The translations under genes and the position numbers were made by a program. From contig CP070841.1 of the NCBI GenBank assembly GCA_020342115.1, positions 3,054,225 through 3,103,562 on the forward strand: DNA of 49,338 bases, in the 5' to 3' direction. Below, one piece after another: positions 1 to 8,385 of this stretch (its first letter is position 1; each line of letters starts with the position of its first letter). The notes under the pieces were generated by a model that was given only the letters and a program-made list of their open reading frames with translations, did not search any database and had not been told where the DNA came from. Origin of the DNA: Spirochaetota bacterium. GTDB taxonomy: Bacteria > Spirochaetota > B62-G9 > DRHN01.

Positions 1-323
1 AGACAGAGAAGATTTGAGCTCGCATTAAAAAAGAGAGGCTAATATTTCCCCTGGTAAATAAAAGAGGTCAGCAGCACCCTGCAGAGATCTAGCAATAGAC
101 ATATATCATCGTATATACAGTTTGTTAACTTCTCTATTAGATTTGATATTCAAATGTTATCTATTTTTAATGTAGATGTAATTAGTGAAAATTTCATGTA
201 GTGGTTCTTTAATAAGTAGTAAAGAACCAATTCAGGGGCTGGTAGCTAATAAACATTACACATTTCATCAGCAACTAATTGAAAGTTAAGCTTTAAGAAT
301 ACTATCTATAGGATGAGACGGAC
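1..323. other. AT-rich region upstream of the cyclase operon
   Basis: No convincing coding frame is visible here. The right half (179-291) carries a degenerate copy of the small palindromic repeat also found at 9743-9847, listed separately. Within it is a clean hairpin, 8-bp stem GGTTCTTT (203-210) and AAAGAACC (221-228) with a 10-nt loop; no T-run follows, so it is not an obvious terminator. The promoter of the downstream operon should lie here but I could not pick a convincing -35/-10 pair. Confidence 0.5.
179..291 (-). repeat. Degenerate small palindrome-bounded repeat (inverted copy)
   Basis: Read on the minus strand, this stretch aligns with 9743-9847. The best block is 211-254 against 9781-9825, sharing CTGAATTGGT and a flanking TTTATTA, with most other positions matching. 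The outer edges carry AATTAGT/ACTAATT-like motifs, as in the other copies. It lies just upstream of the first operon. Seen directly by alignment by eye; that it is a mobile element is inference. Confidence 0.5.
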
Positions 324-2555
324 ATGGAAACAAACCTTAAGGATTATCTCGCCGTAACAGAAAAGGTATCACGAGAAGTTATGGATATTGAAACGGTAAA
401 GAAGATCCCACAATATATCTCCGACCAGATATCGTCTGCTTTAAACGATAAGTTACAGTATGCATTTTTGGATCAGGAAACGAATAAGATATACGAATCG
501 ATACATATCGATAGTACGGTGAAGCACATACTCCCATTTTTTTTTGATAAGAGATTTGTGGACAAAATTACTCAACTTAATTGGACTGTTATAGATTCCA
601 AGGGGGTACGCTTTCTCTTTGAGCAGATCATAAACCAGGAGTTTACATTTGATGTTTCATTTCTAATCATTCCCAAGAGGAGAGGAAATCAGATAGCTCA
701 TTTTTCTGTCATCTGGGGCGGAAAGATACTGGAAACTATCGACAAGGAGGAGATTGACTTCATTTCAACAGTGGTCAATACCGCTGAGCTTCGGATTCTA
801 TATTTAGTACATTCTTTACAGGAGAGAACTAGCGGCGATAAAGAACTGAAACGTAAGGCCTTTGAACTTAAAGAGATAGCAGGGATCGGAATGGATCTTA
901 CCTCTCTTGGTAAAGAGGATTTCTTTGGAAGCTTCCTTCTAAATGTAATGGGCAGGGCCTTAAGTAAAACAGCGGTGATATTTTTATCGATGAATGAGAA
1001 TAATACTGAATACTCCCCCCTCGCATCCAGAGGTATTCCGAAGAAAGATATCGAAAGGATACATATCACAGACAAGTCGCCGTGTATTCGGGAACTCAAT
1101 AAAAAACAGGCTCCGCTTTTGGTATCGGAGCTTGAAGGCATGCTTAATGATGAAGAACGCGCGAATTATAAAAAGCTCGAAGCCGAAGCCCTGGTACCTC
1201 TTATCTCAAAGAGCGGGATCATAGGATTTCTTATACTCGGTGAGAGAATGAATCTTCAGCCATACTCTGAGAAGGTCTTGGATTCTGTTAAGATATTATC
1301 AAACCAGATGGTGATGGCTGTTGAAAACTCGAAACTTTCAGATATGAGGTATGCTTTCTCCCGCTATGTCTCCCACCAGGTTGCAGACGTAATACTCTCC
1401 AATCCTGAGGAGATAAAACTTGGCGGTGAGCGAAGGAAAGTAACCACTCTCTTTGCCGATATCAGGGGATTTACAAGCATGGCTGAGAGCATGAAACCGG
1501 AGGATGTGGTAGATCTTCTCAACACCTATCTCACAGCAATGACAGAGATAGTATTCAAGTATGAAGGAACTCTTGATAAGTATATCGGGGACTGCGTCAT
1601 GGCAGTGTTTGGTGTTCCTATATCACACTACAACGATACCGAGAGAGCTGTTATCTCTGCAATTGAGATGCAGCAGTATGTAAACGAAATCAATATCGCC
1701 CGGGAAAAGGAAGGACTTCCCAGGGTGGAGATAGGTATCGGTATTAACACAGGTCATGTTATAGCCGGTAATATGGGTTCTTTAGATAGGGTGGATTATA
1801 CGGTCATTGGTGACGGGGTGAATATCGCAGCCAGACTGGAGAGTCATGCTGAAAAGGGGCAGATCCTTATCACGAAGGATGTGTATGAGGAGATAAAGTA
1901 TCTTGTACAAACCAGCTTCCTTGATAAAATTACGGTCAAAGGAAGGGAACAGCCGGTAGATATATATGAGGTGAAGGACCTTATTGCACGTAAGTTCATA
2001 AGCGCAGTTGAAAAGCGGGAACCCTATATAATCGGTCATTTCATGAATCTGGCAGGGGATGTTGAGCTCATTGGAAGGAAGCTTGGCTTGCCGCATGATG
2101 AGCTCGTGAAGCTCAGGGCAGCTACCATGCTGATCGATGTGGGAAGGATCGGATTGAGTGAAGGGATATTCAACAAACCAGAAAAGCTTACCCCTGAGGA
2201 GTTTGAGATCGTTAAAAGTCATGTGCTCAGGGGAGCAGAGTATGTCGATAAAAAACTTGGGCTTTTCGAGGAGGGAGTGGAGCTTGTAAAATATCATCAC
2301 GAGTTCTATGATGGTTCTGGCTATCCCGATGGCCTCAGGGGGGAGGAGATTCCCCTCTGGGCTAGAATAGTCTGTGTGGTTGATAGCTTCTATGCAATGA
2401 TATCGAAAAGACCGTTTAGAGAACCATTCAAAGAGGAAGATGCAATGAAAGTTCTTGAAGAGGGTAAAGGAAAAAATTATGATCCAAAGATTGTAGATAT
2501 ATATCTTGAGATCTTACGAGAAAGATTGAAGGAAGATCGGTTGAAGGGAGCGTAG
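324..2555 (+). CDS. Class III adenylate cyclase with GAF-like sensor region and degenerate HD-GYP domain
   Basis: This 743-aa protein probably makes cAMP from ATP in response to a signal. Residues 1-165 and about 180-335 look like two GAF-type sensor modules (inference from pattern). The cyclase domain spans about 370-550 and keeps the catalytic set: metal Asp379 (LFADIRGF) and Asp423 (KYIGD), adenine-selecting Lys419, and Asn500/Arg504 in VIGDGVNIAARLE, so it should be active. Residues 565-735 resemble an HD-GYP phosphodiesterase: HHE (658-660) and DGSGYP (663-668) remain, but the HD doublet reads Ile604-Asp605, so metal binding is probably impaired. There is no signal peptide or membrane segment. 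It is the first gene of a four-gene operon; the next starts 1 nt after its stop. Confidence 0.9.
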   Translation: METNLKDYLAVTEKVSREVMDIETVKKIPQYISDQISSALNDKLQYAFLDQETNKIYESIHIDSTVKHILPFFFDKRFVDKITQLNWTVIDSKGVRFLFEQIINQEFTFDVSFLIIPKRRGNQIAHFSVIWGGKILETIDKEEIDFISTVVNTAELRILYLVHSLQERTSGDKELKRKAFELKEIAGIGMDLTSLGKEDFFGSFLLNVMGRALSKTAVIFLSMNENNTEYSPLASRGIPKKDIERIHITDKSPCIRELNKKQAPLLVSELEGMLNDEERANYKKLEAEALVPLISKSGIIGFLILGERMNLQPYSEKVLDSVKILSNQMVMAVENSKLSDMRYAFSRYVSHQVADVILSNPEEIKLGGERRKVTTLFADIRGFTSMAESMKPEDVVDLLNTYLTAMTEIVFKYEGTLDKYIGDCVMAVFGVPISHYNDTERAVISAIEMQQYVNEINIAREKEGLPRVEIGIGINTGHVIAGNMGSLDRVDYTVIGDGVNIAARLESHAEKGQILITKDVYEEIKYLVQTSFLDKITVKGREQPVDIYEVKDLIARKFISAVEKREPYIIGHFMNLAGDVELIGRKLGLPHDELVKLRAATMLIDVGRIGLSEGIFNKPEKLTPEEFEIVKSHVLRGAEYVDKKLGLFEEGVELVKYHHEFYDGSGYPDGLRGEEIPLWARIVCVVDSFYAMISKRPFREPFKEEDAMKVLEEGKGKNYDPKIVDIYLEILRERLKEDRLKGA

Positions 2556-2556
2556 G

Positions 2557-3771
2557 ATGGTTGAGATTCCAAAGAAGATGGTGGTAACGAGCGAGCTTGA
2601 AAAGAATCTCATATTCGATAGCCTTAAGAAGCTCAAGCAGCCTATGAATATTACTGCAGATAATATTGAGTATAGCGGTGTAATTGAGAAGATCGAAAAC
2701 GAACTCATCCATGTTACACTAAGCTCAACACCTATTGGTGATATTGAGGGAACGCACAAGGTCAACTTTGTATTCAATAACAACTACCACTATTTCACTA
2801 CAGATATCCATCAGCAGGACGAAGGGAGAGTTGTGCTTGTCTATCCCGAAGAACTGAGCAAGAACATACAGCGAAGGTATGATCGGGTTAATGTGGATGG
2901 GGAAGTGTTTATGAAGTTTAAGATAATGATACAGTCTGAAAAAGCTCAGATGGAGAACTCGTCTCTTCTTGATGAAAGAATAATTGCTCGTGAGGTTAAA
3001 AAACCCCGGCCAGCCGTTGACAAGATGCTCAAAGGTATTAAAAACCTGGTGTCAGAATTTTCTCAGCAGTTCCAGGTAAAGGTATTCAAGGAAGGGGAAA
3101 GATTGTCTTTTGTGGATAAGCTTATTAAAGATACCGGAAAGATCTTTCTGATTTATAACTCCTATGAGGATGCCATTGAAGACAAGAGGTTTTATGAAGA
3201 TCAGGTTTTAACTGTAGGCAGTGCATATGACTTTATGATATCAAGAGGGGATGCGAGGAAAGCTTGCGAAGATAAGCTGCTCGATATGCTCCAGCAGCTA
3301 AGAAATAAACGTATATTTTCAGAGTGTTATGTACCTCTGATGCTGGAAGGGGAGGCTGTCGGGTATATACGGCTTATAAACGATATAGATTACCACAGGA
3401 GCTTAAAGCCAGGTTTTGCAAAACGCACTGCACGATATGCAGATTTACTTGTTGAGGCGCTGGTGAAGTACGATTATTTTAGTCTTGAGAGCGGGAGTGA
3501 CTTCGATATTCCGCTTATTAATATTAGTGCGGGAGGACTTCTTTTTCGACTGGAGAAGGAAAACCTCAAACAGTATCTCATTAAAGAAACAGTTCTTCAG
3601 ATGTCGATCCTGTTTCCCGACAGACAGATAGAGGCAAGGGGAATTGTATTCAGGATTGATAAGGATGGTTCGGAATACGGGATGAGCTTTCAAGAGATAA
3701 ATAATGAAGACATGGCCTATATAAATAAACTGGCAAAGAAGAGAAAGGAAAGAGATGAGAAGCAGGCTTAG
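2557..3771 (+). CDS. PilZ-domain protein with a large insertion (split PilZ)
   Basis: 404 aa, cytoplasmic by appearance. PilZ domains bind cyclic di-GMP through an RxxxR motif followed closely by (D/N)xSxxG. Both motifs are present but far apart: RRYDR at 106-110 and NISAGG at 322-327, with the usual barrel continuing to about residue 385. Residues 1-100 resemble a YcgR-type N-terminal barrel. The roughly 200-residue insert (120-315) has a GAF-like alternation of strands and helices (inference). Similar insert-bearing PilZ proteins occur in Leptospira (DUF1577-type), which may be the closest family. The start codon lies 1 nt after the cyclase stop with a GGAG site inside that gene, so translation is coupled. 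cAMP and c-di-GMP signalling are thus linked in one operon. Confidence 0.75.
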   Translation: MVEIPKKMVVTSELEKNLIFDSLKKLKQPMNITADNIEYSGVIEKIENELIHVTLSSTPIGDIEGTHKVNFVFNNNYHYFTTDIHQQDEGRVVLVYPEELSKNIQRRYDRVNVDGEVFMKFKIMIQSEKAQMENSSLLDERIIAREVKKPRPAVDKMLKGIKNLVSEFSQQFQVKVFKEGERLSFVDKLIKDTGKIFLIYNSYEDAIEDKRFYEDQVLTVGSAYDFMISRGDARKACEDKLLDMLQQLRNKRIFSECYVPLMLEGEAVGYIRLINDIDYHRSLKPGFAKRTARYADLLVEALVKYDYFSLESGSDFDIPLINISAGGLLFRLEKENLKQYLIKETVLQMSILFPDRQIEARGIVFRIDKDGSEYGMSFQEINNEDMAYINKLAKKRKERDEKQA

Positions 3772-3783
3772 AGGGAGAAATTT

Positions 3784-4242
3784 ATGGCACCTAAAAACAA
3801 TCATCAGATGAATAGTGTTATCGGTGAGGGTTCTATGTTCGAAGGAAAGTTTTATATTCAGGGTTCTTTGCAGATCGATGGGAGATTCGAGGGAGAGATC
3901 AAAACGCAGGATCAGCTTGTGGTAGGTGAGACAGGGAAGGTTAAAACAGATATTTACGCAAAAAAGGTTATTGTGGGTGGAACTGTCATCGGTAACATAG
4001 AAGCAGAGGAGGATGTGGCACTGCTCTCCACCGGAAGAGTTTTTGGTAACATCACAGCACCGAGGGTAAACATAGAGGACGGAGTTGTGGTAAAGGGGGA
4101 AATTTCTATTAGTGCTGGTCAGAAGAAGAGTATTAAGAAAGTGATTGAAGAATCTTTCAATGCAGGACCAAAGATCAGCGATGTAATCAAGACCCTGGAG
4201 CAGGATCAGGTAGAGAAAAAGGATTCTTCAACAGATGCATGA
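3784..4242 (+). CDS. Bactofilin (polymer-forming cytoskeletal protein)
   Basis: 152 aa with the DUF583/bactofilin right-handed beta-helix: a run of short repeats with alternating hydrophobic residues and glycines from about residue 12 (GEGSMFEGKF) to 115, flanked by short polar tails. Bactofilins polymerise without nucleotide into membrane-associated scaffolds that position cell-wall enzymes. The length is typical. The RBS GAGGGAGAA precedes the ATG, 12 nt after the PilZ gene, and the 3' end overlaps map by 8 nt. Position after cyclic-nucleotide signalling genes suggests morphology control but no partner can be named from sequence. Confidence 0.88.
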   Translation: MAPKNNHQMNSVIGEGSMFEGKFYIQGSLQIDGRFEGEIKTQDQLVVGETGKVKTDIYAKKVIVGGTVIGNIEAEEDVALLSTGRVFGNITAPRVNIEDGVVVKGEISISAGQKKSIKKVIEESFNAGPKISDVIKTLEQDQVEKKDSSTDA

Positions 4243-4981
4243 AGTCAAAAATAAATCGGAGATTGTGTATATAAAACAAGCATGTGGAGTTGTTGCTGAC
4301 CTTCTGTTGTATCTCCGTGAAATAACAAAACCTGGTATAACTACGAAATGGCTTGATACTAAAGCAGAAGAGTTCATACGAAAGAGGGGTAGTATTCCCG
4401 CATTTAAAAACTACAATGGATTTCCTTCATCCATATGTACATCGGTCAATGCTGAAGTGATCCATGGTATACCATCGAGCTACAGGTTAAGGGAGGGGGA
4501 TATACTGAGCATAGACGTCGGAGTGAAGAAGTCCGGTTACTATGGGGATGCTGCGGTTACTCTTCCTGTGGGGCAGGTGCAGCCAAAACTATTGAAGCTT
4601 CTCAGCATAACAGAGGAAGCACTGTACGCCGGTATTGAAAATGCTTGCAACAGCAATCATATTTCAGATATATCAAAGGCAATACAGGATACGGTTGAAA
4701 AAGGCGGCTTTTCTGTAGTAAGGGATTTTGTTGGGCATGGGGTTGGCAGAAAGCTGCATGAAGAACCGCCAATACCTAACTATAAGACTCCAGGGAGGGG
4801 CCCACTCCTGGTTTCAGGTATGACTCTCGCTATTGAGCCCATGGTGAATATGGGAAGTTATGAAGTTATCATTAAGAAAGATAACTGGACAGTTGTTACA
4901 AAGGATGGAGAACCATCAGCTCATTTTGAGCATACTGTTCTGGTAGGCGAAAATGGTCCAGAGATTCTCACCATGAATTAG
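4235..4981 (+). CDS. map: Methionine aminopeptidase, type I
   Basis: 248 aa, the usual length of type I enzymes, which remove N-terminal Met from nascent proteins. All five metal ligands are visible: Asp94 (SIDVG), Asp105 (YGDAAVT), His168 (GHGVG), Glu201 (AIEPMV) and Glu232 (FEHTVLV), plus substrate-contact His77 (EVIHGIP). It begins inside the end of the bactofilin gene (8-nt overlap), so it is co-translated; it is the last gene of this operon, with 137 nt of AT-rich spacer after it. Confidence 0.95.
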   Translation: MHEVKNKSEIVYIKQACGVVADLLLYLREITKPGITTKWLDTKAEEFIRKRGSIPAFKNYNGFPSSICTSVNAEVIHGIPSSYRLREGDILSIDVGVKKSGYYGDAAVTLPVGQVQPKLLKLLSITEEALYAGIENACNSNHISDISKAIQDTVEKGGFSVVRDFVGHGVGRKLHEEPPIPNYKTPGRGPLLVSGMTLAIEPMVNMGSYEVIIKKDNWTVVTKDGEPSAHFEHTVLVGENGPEILTMN

Positions 4982-5118
4982 ATCTCCCCCGCATATTTTT
5001 ACCATACCTCCAGTTCGACAATTATTGATCGATCTAAAAGGGTTGACCATAGTTGAGGAATCCAAAGGATTAGTCAATTTATAATCAATGGATTATTTTT
5101 ATACATAAGAGGGAGTGC

Positions 5119-5541
5119 ATGTCACCTTTTCGTTTAGTGGATCATACCGCAGACATTGCAGTGGAAATATGGGGGAAAGATGAGCATGATTTTTTTAATG
5201 AAACCATACGTGCTCTCTTCTTTCTTCTCACAGATCAGAAGTTAGAAAACATGCATTTTAGTAAAAGTCCCAGAAGAAAGAGACTCAAGCTGGATTTTTC
5301 CAGTTTTGATGAAGGGTATATAGATTTTATAAACCGCATTATCGGGTTTGTGGATATGTATGCTATACTAGCAGTAGGAGCTAATGTTATAATGAGAAAT
5401 AAGAAAGCTTTTATAACTGTAAATTTCCTTGAAGGTTATAGCTCACACATAAAAAGGGAGATCAAGGCAGCCACACGTCACAATTTCAGGGTTGTGAGAA
5501 ACGATAATGGGATAAAGACAAGAATTACCTTCGATATATAA
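5119..5541 (+). CDS. Archease (RtcB activator)
   Basis: 140 aa, the normal archease size. The hallmark N-terminal DHTADIAVEIWG and the C-terminal IKAATRHNF...ITFDI blocks are present, including the acidic metal-binding residues at the start and the penultimate Asp. Archease speeds guanylylation of RtcB and allows multiple turnover. It lies 16 nt upstream of rtcB, which supports the assignment. The GAGGGAG site 5 nt before the ATG fixes the start. A TTGACC/TATAAT-like mix lies in the 137-nt leader but spacing is poor. Confidence 0.92.
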   Translation: MSPFRLVDHTADIAVEIWGKDEHDFFNETIRALFFLLTDQKLENMHFSKSPRRKRLKLDFSSFDEGYIDFINRIIGFVDMYAILAVGANVIMRNKKAFITVNFLEGYSSHIKREIKAATRHNFRVVRNDNGIKTRITFDI

Positions 5542-5557
5542 GGTTACTTAAAGAACT

Positions 5558-6985
5558 ATGATTAACTTGAAAAAAATAGGCCAATCATTCTATGAGATTC
5601 CAATAGAGCAGAAAATGAGGGTCAAGGGATACGCGTTTATCGATGATATGATGGCTCAAAGTGAAGAGACACATCAGGCTCTCATACAACTTAAGAATGT
5701 AGCATGGATTCCAGGAGTACAGGAATTTGTTGTTGCGATGCCTGATATCCACTACGGGTATGGATTCCCGATAGGTGGTGTTGCTGCAACAGGAGTAGAA
5801 GATGGAGTGGTATCACCCGGAGGAGTCGGATATGATATAAACTGCGGTGTAAGAGCTATAAAAACCGAGCTTCTCATAAAGGATGTAGAAGAGAGGATCG
5901 ATGAGCTTGTAATGCAATTATATAGGACAGTACCGGCTGGTGTGGGTTCCAAGGGAGAAATACGATTATCTCAAAAGGATGAAAAGAAAGTGGTTGAGAC
6001 AGGTGCCCGATGGGCTATGCAGCATGGATTTGGGGAGCCGGATGATCTGCTGTTCTGTGAGGACAATGGGTGTCTTGAAGGTTCTGAGGTAGCGGATATA
6101 TCAAACGAGGCAAGGAAACGCGGCCAAGATCAGCTCGGCACGCTTGGTGCTGGAAACCATTTTCTTGAGATCGACTATGTTAAAGAGATATATGACAAAG
6201 ATGCGGCTCGAGCATATGGTCTATCCGAGGAACAGATCGTTGTGCTTTTGCATACCGGCTCAAGGGGGTTTGGATATCAGATCTGCGATGATTATCTAAA
6301 ACAGATGCGAAAGGAGAGCTCATTCGAACTTCCTGATCCACAGCTTACATCAGTGTACATAGGACAGCCACTTGGGAAAAGGTATATAAGCGCTATGAAG
6401 GGAGCTGCAAACTATGCATGGGCAAACCGTCAGGTACTCACCCATCTTATTCGAAAAAGTTTTGAATCGGTGTACAGGATCTCCTACAGTAAACTCGGGA
6501 TGGGAATAATCTATGATGTAAGTCATAACATTGCTCGCTTTGAGAAGCATAAGGTCGGGGGAAAAGAAAAAACAGTATGTGTCCATCGAAAAGGTGCAAC
6601 CCGGGCTTTTCCTCCCAACCATCCAGACCTTCCTGAAAAATACAAAGAAGTGGGCCAGCCTGTACTGATACCTGGTGATATGGGCCGTTCTTCATATATT
6701 TTGAAGGGCGGAACAGAAAGCATGAAAAAAAGTTTCGGCACGACCTGTCATGGTGCAGGACGTCTCCTCTCTAGGCGCAGGGCAATGAAAGAGTCACAGG
6801 ACAGGAATATAAAAAAAGAGCTTGAGAAAAGGGGGATTGTAGTTCTTTCGAAATCTCCTAAGACACTTCGGGAGGAGATGTCAGATGCTTATAAAGACGT
6901 CTCGACGATAGTTGATATCGTTGCACAAAACGATCTCGCATACAAGGTAGCAAAACTCATTCCTATTGGAGTTGTAAAGGGGTAA
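5558..6985 (+). CDS. rtcB: RNA-splicing ligase RtcB (GTP-dependent 3'-phosphate RNA ligase)
   Basis: 475 aa. RtcB joins RNA 2',3'-cyclic phosphate or 3'-phosphate ends to 5'-OH ends using GTP and Mn2+. Metal and catalytic residues are recognisable relative to the Pyrococcus enzyme: Asp93 and Cys96 (GYDINCG), His201 (GAGNHFLEID), His232 (LLHTGSRG), His323 (YDVSHN) and the guanylylated His398 (CHGAGR). No self-splicing or intein insertion is seen. It is paired with archease, probably for repair of tRNA or rRNA cleaved under stress. The ribosome site before its ATG is weak, suggesting coupling to archease. Confidence 0.96.
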   Translation: MINLKKIGQSFYEIPIEQKMRVKGYAFIDDMMAQSEETHQALIQLKNVAWIPGVQEFVVAMPDIHYGYGFPIGGVAATGVEDGVVSPGGVGYDINCGVRAIKTELLIKDVEERIDELVMQLYRTVPAGVGSKGEIRLSQKDEKKVVETGARWAMQHGFGEPDDLLFCEDNGCLEGSEVADISNEARKRGQDQLGTLGAGNHFLEIDYVKEIYDKDAARAYGLSEEQIVVLLHTGSRGFGYQICDDYLKQMRKESSFELPDPQLTSVYIGQPLGKRYISAMKGAANYAWANRQVLTHLIRKSFESVYRISYSKLGMGIIYDVSHNIARFEKHKVGGKEKTVCVHRKGATRAFPPNHPDLPEKYKEVGQPVLIPGDMGRSSYILKGGTESMKKSFGTTCHGAGRLLSRRRAMKESQDRNIKKELEKRGIVVLSKSPKTLREEMSDAYKDVSTIVDIVAQNDLAYKVAKLIPIGVVKG

Positions 6986-7026
6986 TAGGAAGTTAGTCAA
7001 GGTAATCTTTGAACGGAGGAAAATAT

Positions 7027-8331
7027 ATGCAGGATAAGCAGTTCAGTATTTCTGAAATTTCTCAATGGATAGACCGGGAGGTTTCAATAAGCGGCTGGGT
7101 GAGACATATCCGACTCAGTGGTTCAATTTGTTTTATAGATATTAGGGACGGTACTGGAAGTGTTCAGGCTGTTGTTGTCGAAAACCAGGTATCGAAGAAT
7201 ACCTTTGTAAATTGCTCAAGGATCAAGATCGAGACATCACTCACCGTAACCGGCATTGTCCACACCGAGCCCAGAGCTCCCGGGGGTTTTGAAATAGTGG
7301 TAAGTGATATAGTGATTGCGCACATTCCAGAGGATGAGTACCCTATTTCGAAGAAATCCCACGGTGTTGATTTTCTCATAGAACATCGGCACCTTTGGAT
7401 AAGATCGTCAAGACAGCTTGCCATACTCAAGGTGAGGAGCACTCTTATTCAGCTACTTCGTTCTTACTTCCACGATCGAGGCTTTGTCCTGATTGATACA
7501 CCGATTCTTACTGGTGCGATAGGCGAGAGTACGGGAAATCTCTTTGAGACGCAGTATTTTGACCTCGGGACTGCATACCTGGCACAGACAGGACAGCTTT
7601 ATCTTGAAGCAGCATCATCAGCATTCAAGAATGTTTTCTGTTTTGGTCCGACTTTCAGAGCTGAGAAATCCAAGACGAGACGTCATCTTACAGAGTTCTG
7701 GATGCTCGAGGCTGAAATGGCCTTTTGTGATTCAAACTGTAATATGGACGTTCAGGAGGACATGGTCTGCTGGGTGATTGAGAAAATTACTGAAGTATGC
7801 AAGAAAGAGCTTCTGTTCCTGGGAAGAGAGCTCGAACCATTGAAGATAGTTAAGCCGCCATTTAAAAGAGTCACCTATGAAGAAGCGATTGAAATATTGA
7901 GAAAAGAAGGATTCGAGATTGAGTGGGGCGATGATATTGGTGGAGATGAAGAAACAGTTATCTCTGAGAGATTTGAGAAGCCTGTTTTTATCTACAATTA
8001 TCCAAAGAAAGTTAAGGCTTTCTATATGAAACCAAATCAGGATGATTCGAGGACAGTTTTGTGTGATGATCTATTCGCCCCGGAAGGATATGGTGAGATC
8101 ATAGGTGGTTCCCAGCGAAATGACGATCTTGACTCTCTGCTCCGGAGAATTGAGGATGAGGGCCTGGACCGGTTGAGCTATGAATGGTATCTAGATATTA
8201 GACGGTATGGGAGCGTGCCTCACTCAGGATTCGGACTCGGTTTGGAGAGGCTCCTGGCATGGATATGCAAAATCAAGCACGTGAGAGAAGCGATTCCCTT
8301 TCCGCGTCTTATCAACAGAATTTATCCTTAA
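7027..8331 (+). CDS. asnS: Asparaginyl-tRNA synthetase
   Basis: 434 aa class IIb synthetase charging tRNA-Asn. Residues 1-110 are the OB-fold anticodon-binding domain (SGWVRHIR, FIDIRDGTG). Motif 2 (about 209-232) reads FRAEKSKTRRHLTEFWMLE, and motif 3 (about 400-411) reads GFGLGLERLL. FYMKPN and EIIGGSQR are typical of AsnRS rather than AspRS. The start is placed at ATG 7027 because GGAGG lies at 7015-7019, 7 nt upstream; an in-frame TTG at 7009 precedes that site and is unlikely. Confidence 0.95.
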   Translation: MQDKQFSISEISQWIDREVSISGWVRHIRLSGSICFIDIRDGTGSVQAVVVENQVSKNTFVNCSRIKIETSLTVTGIVHTEPRAPGGFEIVVSDIVIAHIPEDEYPISKKSHGVDFLIEHRHLWIRSSRQLAILKVRSTLIQLLRSYFHDRGFVLIDTPILTGAIGESTGNLFETQYFDLGTAYLAQTGQLYLEAASSAFKNVFCFGPTFRAEKSKTRRHLTEFWMLEAEMAFCDSNCNMDVQEDMVCWVIEKITEVCKKELLFLGRELEPLKIVKPPFKRVTYEEAIEILRKEGFEIEWGDDIGGDEETVISERFEKPVFIYNYPKKVKAFYMKPNQDDSRTVLCDDLFAPEGYGEIIGGSQRNDDLDSLLRRIEDEGLDRLSYEWYLDIRRYGSVPHSGFGLGLERLLAWICKIKHVREAIPFPRLINRIYP

Positions 8332-8385
8332 TCAGTTATAGGTTGATTGAATATAATTTGTTATTCATCAGGGATTAATAGAAAT

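Noticed and set aside
698..1141. Open frame of 147 codons on the minus strand inside the cyclase gene
   Set aside because: It lies fully within a well-supported gene, has no ribosome site and shows no motif; it is an antisense shadow.
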